A stretch of 34,352 nt of DNA from Tissierellia bacterium (GTDB taxonomy: Bacteria; Bacillota; Clostridia; Tissierellales; Sedimentibacteraceae). The position numbers and the translations under genes are program-made. Under the pieces are notes generated by a model that saw only the letters and a list, made by a program, of their open reading frames with translations, did no database searches and was not told the DNA's origin. The stretch lies in contig JAAYPY010000125.1 in NCBI GenBank assembly GCA_012519555.1, positions 1 through 34,352 on the forward strand, written 5' to 3'. Of this stretch, positions 23,495 to 31,535 are shown piece after piece. The stretch's first letter is position 1, and every line of letters starts with the position of its first letter.

Positions 23495-24473
23495 CAGTGA
23501 ATTAATGAAAAAATTATCCGATTGTTTCGGCCCTTCGGGAAGGGAAAAATTGATTCGTGAAATGATAATGGATGAAATAAAAGGGCTTGCGGATGAAATA
23601 ACCATAGACCCTCTTGGCAACCTTATTGCAAGAAAAAAAGGAAATGGCAAAAAAATATTATTTTCCGCTCATATGGACCAGATAGGCTTAATAGTAACGC
23701 ATGTTGATGAGAAGGGATTCTTACGTTTTGCCAATGTTGGAGGATTAAATGCAAAAGAACTATTAGGACTTCGCATGGTATTTGATAACGGACTTGAAGG
23801 TGTAATTTGCCAGGAAGAATTAAAGGATAAGGAGAAATTAAAAATAAGCAAATTATTCTTGGATGTTGCTTCTACAGACAAAGAATTCATTAAGAAAAAT
23901 TTCCGCACCGGGGATATGTGTGTATTTAAAACAGAATATTATGAAACAGATGACTGTGTCATATGCAAGGCTGCAGATGACAGAATAGGTTGTTATATCT
24001 TAATTGAAGCATTAAAAAAACATCCGCCAACGGAAAATGATGTGTATTATGTCTTTTCAGTGCAGGAAGAAGTGGGCTGCCGAGGAGCTAAAACAGCAGG
24101 CTACATCATAGACCCCGATTTAGCCATTGCTATTGATGTAACAGCAACCGGTGATACCCCTGACGGAATAAAAATGGATGTTAAATTAGGCGGGGGAGCA
24201 GCAATTAAACTAAAGGATAATTCGATAATTACCCATCCAGTTGTCAAAGACCTGTTAACAGAATTAGCAGAAGAAAACAAGATAAAATATCAGTATGAAA
24301 TCTTGGAGTTTGGCGGAACAGATGCAGGTCCAATCCATACTTCAAAAGAAGGGGTACCAAGCGGAGTAATATCAATCCCCACAAGAAACCTGCATACCTC
24401 AGGTGAAATCTTCAACAAATTTGATGTGGAAGAATGCATAAAATTAGTAATAGCAACAGCTGAAAAGGAATAA
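23487..24473 (+). CDS. M42 family metalloaminopeptidase (third of three)
   Basis: A 328-residue M42 enzyme with SAHMDQIG, AADDRIG, VQEEVGCRG, AIDVTATGDTPDG and NLHTSGE motifs, all expected metal and catalytic positions present. It is the closest of the three by eye to the classical glutamyl aminopeptidase/cellulase-M annotation. The start is within the end of the second copy behind AAAGGGG. A strong terminator follows. Confidence 0.92.
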   Translation: MFNSELMKKLSDCFGPSGREKLIREMIMDEIKGLADEITIDPLGNLIARKKGNGKKILFSAHMDQIGLIVTHVDEKGFLRFANVGGLNAKELLGLRMVFDNGLEGVICQEELKDKEKLKISKLFLDVASTDKEFIKKNFRTGDMCVFKTEYYETDDCVICKAADDRIGCYILIEALKKHPPTENDVYYVFSVQEEVGCRGAKTAGYIIDPDLAIAIDVTATGDTPDGIKMDVKLGGGAAIKLKDNSIITHPVVKDLLTELAEENKIKYQYEILEFGGTDAGPIHTSKEGVPSGVISIPTRNLHTSGEIFNKFDVEECIKLVIATAEKE

Positions 24474-24536
24474 GACCTAAGTACGGTTTATGACATGACT
24501 CAGGTATAGGTTATATACTTTTTAAAAATAAGGATA

Positions 24537-24580
24537 ATATCACAAATTATGGGAGATAATATAATTTGTGATATTTTTTT
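24537..24580 (+). terminator. Rho-independent terminator of the M42 operon
   Basis: A perfect 14-base inverted repeat (24537-24550 with 24561-24574) around a 10-base loop, followed by seven T. Confidence 0.85.
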
Positions 24581-24589
24581 ATATAAGGT

Positions 24590-24646
24590 ATGGGGACACA
24601 CCTTCCTTTTAAGGTAAGTCTTTGTAAGAAGAAGGAATGTCTCCAT
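24590..24646. repeat. Second GGGGAC-ended imperfect palindrome
   Basis: ATGGGGACACACCTTCCTT (24590-24608) pairs imperfectly with 24629-24646 (ending ATGTCTCCAT), leaving a 20-base central loop. Like the palindrome at 17526 it begins with GGGGAC and sits between operons. A small TCTGC-GGG-GCAGA hairpin follows at about 24654-24666. It lies in the leader or promoter region of the activase cluster, where I see no clear -10/-35 pair. Confidence 0.45.
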
Positions 24647-24695
24647 TTAGGGGTCTGCGGGGCAGAGAAAGGTCCCAAATTAAAGAGGAGGAATT

Positions 24696-25616
24696 ATGAA
24701 GGTAGGAATACCAAAAGGATTGATGTATTGCAAATACCATCCTTTTATAGTTACGTTTTTCAGCGAATTAGGTGCTGAAATTATTGTATCTGAGGATACA
24801 AATAAAAATATATTAGATGCCGGAGTAAAATATTGTGTAGACGATGCCTGTCTGCCTGTTAAGATATTCCACGGTCACATAGATTCAATAAAAGATAAAT
24901 GCGATATATTGGTAATCCCAAGAATTATGCAATTGTGGAAAAATGAATACATATGTCCTAAATTTTGCGGCCTTCCCGAAATGGTTATTAACAGCTTTGA
25001 TAGACTGCCTGTAACTATCACAGAGCCAATTTATGCCACATCAAAGAAGAAGCTTTATTGCTGGGCTAAAACATCGGGAAAATTCTTAAGGAAAAATAAT
25101 CATGAAATTAAAAGAGCATTTGTAAATGCTTTAAATGCACAAAAAGATCATAAAACAGGCATAGATGATAGTGGATATGAAATAAATATTACACTGACAG
25201 GACATCCATATAATATTTATGACAGCTTTCTCAACATGAATTTGATAAATAAGATAAATAAGCTGGGTATGGGCATAAAAACGGCTGAATTTACAGAAGA
25301 GGATATTTTATATCAGGAAGCTGAAAACTTGTACAAAAGACCATTCTGGACCTTTGTAAGAGAAATTTACGGGTTTGCCTTAAATGCTGCAAAAGAAAAA
25401 AAGGCAGATGGAATAATTTATGTATCTTCATTTAACTGCGGCACGGATTCAGTAATAATTGAACTTATTAAAAACAGCTTACCGGATTTTCCATTTTTAA
25501 TTCTAAAAATTGACGAGCATACGGGAGAAGCCGGAATCAATACACGAATCGAAGCATTCAGAGATATGCTGGAAAGGAGATTGTTTAATGAAAGCCACAT
25601 TTCCACACTTGGGTAA
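24696..25616 (+). CDS. 2-hydroxyacyl-CoA dehydratase activase-related protein (DUF2229 type), copy A
   Basis: A 306-residue protein of the group found with or fused to activators of 2-hydroxyacyl-CoA dehydratases. The opening VGIPKGLMYCKYHPF and the cysteine segment YCVDDACLPVK (C47, C52) are characteristic, with another pair in YICPKFC. The C terminus has DEHTGEAGINTRIEAF, which also occurs in the next gene (DDMTGEAGYITRLEAF), so the two are paralogues. The biochemical role is unknown; cysteines suggest an iron-sulfur cluster. GAGGAGG (24685-24691) precedes the ATG. It overlaps the next gene by 29 bases. In many clostridia the corresponding parts form one protein of over 1000 residues. Confidence 0.8.
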   Translation: MKVGIPKGLMYCKYHPFIVTFFSELGAEIIVSEDTNKNILDAGVKYCVDDACLPVKIFHGHIDSIKDKCDILVIPRIMQLWKNEYICPKFCGLPEMVINSFDRLPVTITEPIYATSKKKLYCWAKTSGKFLRKNNHEIKRAFVNALNAQKDHKTGIDDSGYEINITLTGHPYNIYDSFLNMNLINKINKLGMGIKTAEFTEEDILYQEAENLYKRPFWTFVREIYGFALNAAKEKKADGIIYVSSFNCGTDSVIIELIKNSLPDFPFLILKIDEHTGEAGINTRIEAFRDMLERRLFNESHISTLG

Positions 25617-26685
25617 TGTATATATTGCAGTTAAGGCGCTTTTTGACGGATTGGGAATCGATTATGTAATTCCTCCTCAAAACAGTGACCATGCTTTAAA
25701 TATAGGTACAAAGTACTCACCTGAAGAAATATGTCTTCCATTTAAAATAATGATAGGCAATTACATTCAAGCAATCGAACAAGGAGCTGACACGGTAATA
25801 CTGACAGGAAGCTGCGGTCCCTGCCGTTTCGGCGAATATTGTGAGCTTCAGATGAATTTAATGAAAAGCTTAGGTTATAATCTTAATTTCATTGTTTTAG
25901 ATATGCCTAAAGATATCGGAATTAAAGAACTTTTTAATAGGCTTGTGTCAATTGGTTCCACAAGCACAAAAAGCAAATTTGAAAAATTAAAAGCAGCAAA
26001 ATTAGCTATTCATGTAATGCATTTAATAGATGAAACAGAAGCCCTGTCTCATTACTTGGCAGGCTATGAAAGAAACAAAGGTGAATGCAAAAGACTTTTA
26101 CAGGAATGTAAAACAGAAGCGATGAAATGTTCAAACCCTGCAGAAATGCTGTCATTAATAAAAGAATATAAAAAAAGAATTGAATATGTTTCTGTGGATA
26201 TAAACAAAAACCCTCTAAAAATAGCTTTAATAGGTGAAATATACACAGTAATTGAGCCATATTCAAATTTTTACATCGAAGATAAATTAATGGATTATGG
26301 CGTATCCACAAAAAGAGGAATGACTCCTAGCTGGTGGCTAAAAAACATGGCATTAAGTCCGGTAAAAATAAATTCACTTAATATAAAAAAAGCATCCCGT
26401 GAATATTTATCTTTGGAAATAGGAGGGCATGCGAGAGAATGCATAGGAGAAGCAATTCTTTCATATAAAGAGGGATTTGATGGTGCTATCCAAATTTTTC
26501 CTCTGGGCTGTATGCCTGAAATAGTATCTAAGTCAATACTACCTTCTATTTCAAGAGATTTTGAGTTCCCTATAATGTCTTTAGTTGTGGATGATATGAC
26601 AGGAGAAGCAGGGTATATAACCAGACTTGAAGCCTTTATCGATTTGTTGGAAAGGAGACGGGACAATGTACTATATGGGAGTTGA
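25588..26685 (+). CDS. 2-hydroxyacyl-CoA dehydratase activase-related protein, copy B
   Basis: A 365-residue relative of copy A. The start at 25588 is set by AAAGGAG (25573-25579) eight bases upstream and by the typical N terminus KATFPHLGNVYIAVKAL; an upstream TTG frame opening at 25510 is rejected. It has EEICLPFK (C49), aligned with CLPVK of copy A, and a cluster-like TGSCGPCRFGEYC (C76, C79, C85) resembling segments of HgdA/HgdB-type subunits. The C-terminal TGEAG motif is shared with copy A. It overlaps copy A by 29 bases and the activase gene by 20. Substrate and partner are unknown. Confidence 0.8.
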   Translation: MKATFPHLGNVYIAVKALFDGLGIDYVIPPQNSDHALNIGTKYSPEEICLPFKIMIGNYIQAIEQGADTVILTGSCGPCRFGEYCELQMNLMKSLGYNLNFIVLDMPKDIGIKELFNRLVSIGSTSTKSKFEKLKAAKLAIHVMHLIDETEALSHYLAGYERNKGECKRLLQECKTEAMKCSNPAEMLSLIKEYKKRIEYVSVDINKNPLKIALIGEIYTVIEPYSNFYIEDKLMDYGVSTKRGMTPSWWLKNMALSPVKINSLNIKKASREYLSLEIGGHARECIGEAILSYKEGFDGAIQIFPLGCMPEIVSKSILPSISRDFEFPIMSLVVDDMTGEAGYITRLEAFIDLLERRRDNVLYGS

Positions 26686-27637
26686 CGTAGGCTCGGTCAG
26701 CACAGACATAGCTCTAATTGATAAAAATTATAAGCTGATTGAAAAAATATATTTAAGAACAAAAGGAAATCCTATTAAAGCAGTTCAGGAAGGATTTAAA
26801 ATACTGAAAAGCAAATATTATGATTCGGAAATTACAGCAGCAGGAACTACAGGCAGCGGAAGAATGGTTGCTTCGGCAATTATTGGTGCTGATGTAGCAA
26901 AAAATGAAATAACGGCTCATGCAACTGCAGCTCTTGAAATTGACAAGGATGTTAAAACAATAATTGAAATAGGAGGACAGGATTCAAAAATAATCATTAT
27001 AAATAATGGTATAGTAACTGATTTTGCCATGAATACCGTTTGTGCAGCAGGTACCGGCTCCTTCTTAGACAGGCAGGCAGAAAGATTAGATATACCTATC
27101 GAAGAATTCGGTGATTATGCAGCTAAGGCTGTTTCTACCGTTAGAATTGCCGGAAGATGCGCTGTATTTGCAGAATCAGATATGATACATAAGCAGCAGC
27201 TGGGATATGCTCAGGCAGAAATAATAAGAGGACTCTGTGATGCACTTGTCAGAAACTATATAAACAACATAGGCAAAGGCAAAACAATTCTTCCAAAGGT
27301 TTTATTTCAAGGAGGAGTTGCAGCCAACAAAGGTATGAAGACAGCATTTGAAAACGAATTAGGTTTTGAGATATTTGTCCCGGAAAATTATGATATGATG
27401 GGAGCCATAGGTGCTGCAATTATTGCAAGTGAAAAGGTGATTAAGACCGGTAAAACAAGATTCAGAGGTTTTAAGCTAGCTGATAACAATATATTTTCTA
27501 GGAGCTTTGACTGTGAAGGATGTCCCAATAAATGCGAAGTGGTTAAAATTTATGAGAATAATAATATCATAGGATATTTTGGCGACAGGTGCACAAAATG
27601 GAGCAGTAAAACAGGCGAAATCACCAAATTAGCATAA
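26666..27637 (+). CDS. BadF/HgdC-type ATPase, 2-hydroxyacyl-CoA dehydratase activase family
   Basis: ATP-dependent electron-injecting activator of the ASKHA fold. The phosphate loop is MGVDVGSVSTDIALID (residues 4-19), the second nucleotide motif is IEIGGQDSKII, and the cluster cysteines C126 (TVCAAGTGSFLD) and C165 (AGRCAVFAESD) match C127 and C166 of Acidaminococcus HgdC, which hold a [4Fe-4S] cluster between two monomers. It has 323 residues against about 260 for HgdC; the extra C-terminal part holds C283, C286, C290 and C309, a possible additional metal site. The ATG at 26666 follows AAAGGAG by eight bases. No dehydratase subunit lies nearby. Confidence 0.88.
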   Translation: MYYMGVDVGSVSTDIALIDKNYKLIEKIYLRTKGNPIKAVQEGFKILKSKYYDSEITAAGTTGSGRMVASAIIGADVAKNEITAHATAALEIDKDVKTIIEIGGQDSKIIIINNGIVTDFAMNTVCAAGTGSFLDRQAERLDIPIEEFGDYAAKAVSTVRIAGRCAVFAESDMIHKQQLGYAQAEIIRGLCDALVRNYINNIGKGKTILPKVLFQGGVAANKGMKTAFENELGFEIFVPENYDMMGAIGAAIIASEKVIKTGKTRFRGFKLADNNIFSRSFDCEGCPNKCEVVKIYENNNIIGYFGDRCTKWSSKTGEITKLA

Positions 27638-27651
27638 AACATCGATTTTAA

Positions 27652-27682
27652 AAAAACGCCCCTTTATATAAGGTGCGTTTTT
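27652..27682 (+). terminator. Rho-independent terminator of the activase cluster
   Basis: AAAAACGC (27652-27659) pairs with GCGTTTTT (27675-27682); after one mismatch the stem continues CCTT/AAGG to a short A/T loop. The T-run forms part of the 3' arm. Confidence 0.75.
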
Positions 27683-27695
27683 ACTTCTGATTATA

Positions 27696-27724
27696 TTGAA
27701 TTATTCCGGTGAAAAAAGTATAAT
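27696..27724 (+). promoter_or_regulatory. SigA-type promoter of the prolyl-tRNA editing gene
   Basis: TTGAAT (27696-27701), a 17-base spacer and TATAAT (27719-27724). Confidence 0.65.
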
Positions 27725-27772
27725 TAATAACAAGAAATCGAATGAAAGGCATTTAGGTGGTGAGATATTAAA

Positions 27773-28261
27773 ATGATAAATTCCGATGAACAAAAATTAT
27801 ATGATATTTTAAACAAATTAGCTATTAAATATGTCAGATATGAGCATGAGCCTGTCTATACAGTCGAAGAAGCCGACAATTTAGATATAGATATTCCGGG
27901 ACAACACTGTAAAAATTTGTTTTTAAGAAATAAAAAAGGGAATATTCATTATCTTGTAATTGCATGTTCAAAAAAACATATTGATTTGAAGTTATTATCC
28001 AAACAAATAGCTAGTTCAGGTTTGTCCTTTGCTTCGGAAGAAAGGTTAAATAAATATTTAGGACTTAAAGCCGGTGCAGTTAGCCCCTTTGGTCTGATAA
28101 ATGATATGGAAAGACAGGTGATAGTATTAATAGATAAAGATTTGACCGACAAAGACACAGTAAATTTCCATCCTAATGTAAACACTGCAACTATTGGTCT
28201 TTCATATGCGGACTTGGAAAAATTCATCAAGTGGCATGGGAACAAATTCTTATATATATAG
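27773..28261 (+). CDS. Prolyl-tRNA editing (YbaK/ProX-type) deacylase
   Basis: A free-standing editing domain of 162 residues, predicted to hydrolyse Ala-tRNA(Pro) or a related mischarged tRNA. The segments YEHEPVYTVEEAD, GQHCKNLFLRNKKG and LGLKAGAVSPFGLIND are those of the ProX/PrdX group (prolyl-tRNA synthetase-associated domain). The Lys of CKNLFL is the expected substrate-binding lysine. PrdX-like genes are named for proline-reductase loci, but no proline reductase gene is in this window, so a housekeeping editing role is the better reading. It is a single gene with its own promoter. Confidence 0.88.
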   Translation: MINSDEQKLYDILNKLAIKYVRYEHEPVYTVEEADNLDIDIPGQHCKNLFLRNKKGNIHYLVIACSKKHIDLKLLSKQIASSGLSFASEERLNKYLGLKAGAVSPFGLINDMERQVIVLIDKDLTDKDTVNFHPNVNTATIGLSYADLEKFIKWHGNKFLYI

Positions 28262-28391
28262 ACTAAATATTAGTTTTATTTACATAAGCAGATATATAAT
28301 TTTATCAAGGGTAATCCGCATAATCCTTGTATGTTAACAGTATATAGCCTCTTGCATAATATATATATAAATATATTATAGGGGGTTATAT

Positions 28392-29315
28392 ATGCTTTCC
28401 GCAAGAGATTTTATACGCATGTCATTAGAATTACATCTTTTCTTTTTAAGGATTATGAAAGAACACTCACTTTTTCTACAGATAGCTTTTACACCGATAG
28501 ATGAAGGATATATGGAAGGTGCAAATGATTTTCGAATGGAATTTGACAGGCTGCTTAGAGAAGTGATTTATCTGTCAAATGGTGCTGTCAGCCAAGAAGT
28601 ACTTCAATCAGGAGAGGTAGTTACACCATATACCCTTGACGCTGAAATTGCAACATCAAATTTCACGGGAGTACGAATTCCTACTCAACTTACCGAAGAA
28701 GAATTCAGAATAATGAGCTCAAATCAAATGGCTTTAAATCCAATGCTTGAAGAAAAAGTATATTATATTAACGAAAGAATCATTGCATTGACAAATGCAT
28801 TAATTCAGTTTAAAGCAAATATATTAAATAATGTACTAACCTGTAAAATGTTTACATTAAATTATCCCTTATTAATCGACCATATAATGAGGGAAGCTAA
28901 GTTATATGTAAGAACTATAGAAAGACTGCAAAACAGAGAAAATATAGACCCGGCAAGAGAAGCTATGGAAGAAGAAGTATTTTGGAATCGAATAATGGCA
29001 GAACATGCAAAATTCATAAGAGGACTCTTAGACCCAACAGAAGTGGATTTGTTTAATACTGCCAACATGTTTGGAAACACCTTTGACCAGCTTACGGCAG
29101 AAGCAAGAGAGGTGCAAAACCGTCTTGAAAATTTTCAAACAGTCACTCGTAATAGTTTAAATGCAACAAGGGACATACGAGAATTTAAAAGAGCAGGAAC
29201 TGAGGGTATACTTCAATGTAAAATAAGATCTATTATTATACCTTTACTTGGTGATCATACAATAAGAGAAGCCAGTCACTATTTAAGGTTATTGAAAAAA
29301 TTCAGTACTATTTGA
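28392..29315 (+). CDS. DUF2935 family protein
   Basis: A 307-residue, mainly alpha-helical, soluble protein of the DUF2935 family common in Bacilli and Clostridia. Two helical-bundle halves can be seen. The first (about 1-130) starts SLELHLFFLRIMKEHSLFL; the second (about 150-300) contains EEVFWNRIMAEHAKFIRGL with LLDPTE. The repeated Glu/His pairs in the same helical register (E-x-H, M-x-EH) suggest a metal-binding bundle reminiscent of ferritin-like folds. The cellular function is unknown. GGGGG lies six bases before the ATG. A stable hairpin follows. Confidence 0.85.
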   Translation: MLSARDFIRMSLELHLFFLRIMKEHSLFLQIAFTPIDEGYMEGANDFRMEFDRLLREVIYLSNGAVSQEVLQSGEVVTPYTLDAEIATSNFTGVRIPTQLTEEEFRIMSSNQMALNPMLEEKVYYINERIIALTNALIQFKANILNNVLTCKMFTLNYPLLIDHIMREAKLYVRTIERLQNRENIDPAREAMEEEVFWNRIMAEHAKFIRGLLDPTEVDLFNTANMFGNTFDQLTAEAREVQNRLENFQTVTRNSLNATRDIREFKRAGTEGILQCKIRSIIIPLLGDHTIREASHYLRLLKKFSTI

Positions 29316-29346
29316 CAAGCAGCTTTATAATGAAAAGAATTAAGTT

Positions 29347-29377
29347 AATCCTCCCTGTAAAAATTACAGGGAGGATT
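29347..29377. terminator. Perfect 14-bp hairpin after the DUF2935 gene
   Basis: AATCCTCCCTGTAA (29347-29360) is the exact reverse complement of 29364-29377, separated by AAA. No T-run follows directly (CAATATTTTA), so termination may be weak or the hairpin may protect the transcript. No other gene lies in 29316-29501. Confidence 0.6.
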
Positions 29378-29501
29378 CAATATTTTAGACTTTATTGCTG
29401 ATTATATTGCCAGTGTAAAATAATTTTCTGAATACAGTTATAAAAATCAATAATATTCAAATACTAAATAAAATAATATAATAAATTCAGGAGATGTTAT
29501 T

Positions 29502-30173
29502 TTGAAAAAATTATTGTATATTACCGTTAATTCAAAACCTGAAAACTTATCATCCAGTAAAACGGTTGGAAGGATTTTCGTTAATAGGTTTATTGAAAAA
29601 TATCCTGAGTTCAAAGTCGAGGAATTGGATCTGTATAAAGAACACATACCCAGGTTGGAATATGAATATTTCGAAAGCAGAAACTGCATTGTAAATGATA
29701 AAGCAACTAATAAATTAACAGACAAACAACAAAAGGAAATTCGTAAAATTAAAGAATTGTGCAATCAGTTCATAGAATCAGATGTATATGTTATAGCTTC
29801 ACCAATGTGGAGTTTATCATTCCCCGCACCTTTAAAGGAATATATTGATTGCATAGTTCAAGAACATAAGACAATCAGTTTTCCAAAGAAGGGAGGAAAG
29901 CCTGAAGGGCTTCTAAATGACAGAGACAGGGCAGTAGTTTATATTCAATCCTCAGGCGGCAGTATACCATGGATGGCACGACCCATATTTAACAGGGGAC
30001 TAAATTATATTGAAGATATTATGAAGTTTATGGGTATTAGCAAATTTGAAACCTTGTTAATAGATGGAACAGGCACCACTAATGAAGAAAGATTAGCTGC
30101 TCTTGAAAAAGCTAAAGAAAAAATAGATGGAATTATTGAAAAAATAGATGTAAGGGATACTTTATTTGTATAA
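29502..30173 (+). CDS. FMN-dependent NAD(P)H oxidoreductase, AzoR-like
   Basis: Flavodoxin-fold oxidoreductase of the AzoR / NAD(P)H dehydrogenase (quinone) family, reducing quinones or azo and nitro compounds with NADH via FMN. FMN-binding features are YITVNSKPENLSSSKTVG near the N terminus (phosphate loop), ASPMWSLSFPAPLKEYID (about residue 98) and IQSSGG near residue 150. Length 223 residues. The start is TTG, set by AGGAGA (29489-29494) seven bases upstream. It is a single gene followed by a terminator. The physiological substrate is unknown. Confidence 0.85.
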   Translation: MKKLLYITVNSKPENLSSSKTVGRIFVNRFIEKYPEFKVEELDLYKEHIPRLEYEYFESRNCIVNDKATNKLTDKQQKEIRKIKELCNQFIESDVYVIASPMWSLSFPAPLKEYIDCIVQEHKTISFPKKGGKPEGLLNDRDRAVVYIQSSGGSIPWMARPIFNRGLNYIEDIMKFMGISKFETLLIDGTGTTNEERLAALEKAKEKIDGIIEKIDVRDTLFV

Positions 30174-30205
30174 AAAATTTCAGCTATCTTTAATGTGAAA
30201 AGTGC

Positions 30206-30243
30206 AAACATAAGGGATGATTGTCTCTTATGTTTTTTATTTA
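30206..30243 (+). terminator. Rho-independent terminator after the AzoR-like gene
   Basis: AAACATAAGGGA (30206-30217) and TCTCTTATGTTT (30224-30235) form a 12-pair stem with one G-T wobble and a six-base loop, followed by a T-rich tract. Confidence 0.8.
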
Positions 30244-30244
30244 G

Positions 30245-30273
30245 TTGAATTTTTGCCATATTTACACTATAAT
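30245..30273 (+). promoter_or_regulatory. SigA-type promoter of yjbQ
   Basis: TTGAAT (30245-30250), a 17-base spacer and TATAAT (30268-30273), with the same hexamers and spacing as the promoter at 27696. Confidence 0.65.
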
Positions 30274-30348
30274 AAAAATAGATTATGTCGGTATTTAATG
30301 ACTTTTATCTCAAAGTATTGCAGATGATAAGAAAGATGAGGAGAAGAT

Positions 30349-30765
30349 ATGAAATCGTACAGGAAAATATTAACTTTTAATATAAAAAGCCGAAGAGCCT
30401 TTATAAATATTACTCCGCAAATAGAAGAATGCTTAAAAGAAAGCGGGATTAAAGAAGGTTTGCTCCTATGCAATCCCATGCATATAACGTCCAGCGTATT
30501 TATAAATGATGATGAATCCGGATTGCATAGGGATTTTGAAGCCTTTTTGGAAAGACTTGCTCCAGAAAAACCATACAGTCAATATCATCATAACGGATAT
30601 GAAGATAATGCTGATGCACACCTAAAGAGAACAATTATGGGTAGAGAAGTTATAGCAGCCATAACAGAAGGGAAGTTAGATTTTGGCACTTGGGAGCAGA
30701 TATTCTATGGTGAATTTGACGGAAAAAGACCAAAAAGAGTATTGGTGAAAATTATAGGTGAATGA
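30349..30765 (+). CDS. yjbQ: YjbQ family protein (UPF0047, secondary thiamine-phosphate synthase)
   Basis: A 138-residue member of the YjbQ family, reported in E. coli to have a weak thiamine-phosphate synthase side activity; the true role is unsettled. The family signature [19 protein letters not shown] (about residues 83-101) with its His/Asp metal-site residues is complete, as are [16 protein letters not shown] and [21 protein letters not shown] site (30338-30344) precedes the ATG. The next gene begins 15 bases downstream, so they are probably co-transcribed. Confidence 0.92.
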   Translation: MKSYRKILTFNIKSRRAFINITPQIEECLKESGIKEGLLLCNPMHITSSVFINDDESGLHRDFEAFLERLAPEKPYSQYHHNGYEDNADAHLKRTIMGREVIAAITEGKLDFGTWEQIFYGEFDGKRPKRVLVKIIGE

Positions 30766-30780
30766 ACAGAGAGAGAATCA

Positions 30781-31482
30781 ATGGGGAAAATAACGGTAGA
30801 AAACATAGATATAGAGCTGGTTAGAAAGAGAATAAAAAATATACATCTGACGGTTTATCCTCCGGACGGCAGGGTTAGATTAGCGGTTCCCCAACATATG
30901 GATGATGAGGCAGCACGCAATTTTGCTCTTTCAAAATTAACTTGGATTACAAAACAAAGGAAGAAATATACCACTCAGGAAAGACAGACTATAAGAGAGT
31001 TTGTGACAGGCGAAAGCCATTATTACTCAGGAAAAAAATATATATTAAGGGTTATAGAAACAATCGGGAAGCAGCATGTGGAATTAAGAGATAACAAATA
31101 CATAGACTTGTATTTGAGACCCGGCAGTACTGTTGAAAAGAGAGAGAAGCTCTTGTCAGAATGGTATAGACGAAATTTAAAAGAGATTATACCATCATAC
31201 ATAGAGAAATGGGAAAAGATAATAGGTGTTAGGGTGAATGAATTTGGTGTCAAGCAGATGAAAACTAGGTGGGGAACATGCAATATCCGTGATAAAAGGA
31301 TTTGGATAAATCTTGAGCTTGCCAAAAAAGCACCAAGGTGTTTGGAATACATTGTTGTTCATGAGATGGTACACTTTCTTGAGAAACATCATAACAAGGT
31401 ATTCAAGGATTATATGAGTGAATTTTTGCCGGCTTGGAAAAGTATTCAAAATGAGTTGAATGGAATAAGCCTGCAGAAGTAA
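30781..31482 (+). CDS. YgjP-like metallopeptidase (DUF45, M48-related)
   Basis: Predicted zinc metalloprotease of the YgjP/WSS1-related family, 233 residues. The zinc motif HEMVH is at H194-H198, with H204 as the third ligand (HExxHxxxxxH). The N-terminal half includes the family pattern RKRIKNIHLTVYPPDGRVRLAVP (split over residues 15-37) and GVKQMKTRWGTCN before the active site. There is no signal peptide, so it is cytoplasmic. The substrate is unknown. It begins with ATG 15 bases after yjbQ. Confidence 0.9.
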   Translation: MGKITVENIDIELVRKRIKNIHLTVYPPDGRVRLAVPQHMDDEAARNFALSKLTWITKQRKKYTTQERQTIREFVTGESHYYSGKKYILRVIETIGKQHVELRDNKYIDLYLRPGSTVEKREKLLSEWYRRNLKEIIPSYIEKWEKIIGVRVNEFGVKQMKTRWGTCNIRDKRIWINLELAKKAPRCLEYIVVHEMVHFLEKHHNKVFKDYMSEFLPAWKSIQNELNGISLQK

Positions 31483-31497
31483 AGAATGAGATTTTTC

Positions 31498-31509
31498 GGG
31501 CTAAAGCCC
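31498..31509. repeat. Small hairpin before the mechanosensitive channel gene
   Basis: GGGCT-AA-AGCCC, a 5-bp stem followed by TTTAAAT. It could be a weak terminator for the yjbQ-ygjP unit, but the stem is short and the T-run poor. Confidence 0.35.
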
Positions 31510-31535
31510 TTTAAATAAAATTGAAAGGGGATAAA

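Noticed and set aside
24590-24778. A 62-codon open frame starting ATG at 24590
   Set aside because: It runs through the palindrome and the ribosome binding site of the activase gene, has no site of its own and overlaps the real gene in another frame.
25510-25587. An earlier TTG start for activase-related copy B
   Set aside because: It would overlap copy A by over 100 bases and lacks a ribosome binding site, while ATG 25588 has AAAGGAG eight bases upstream.
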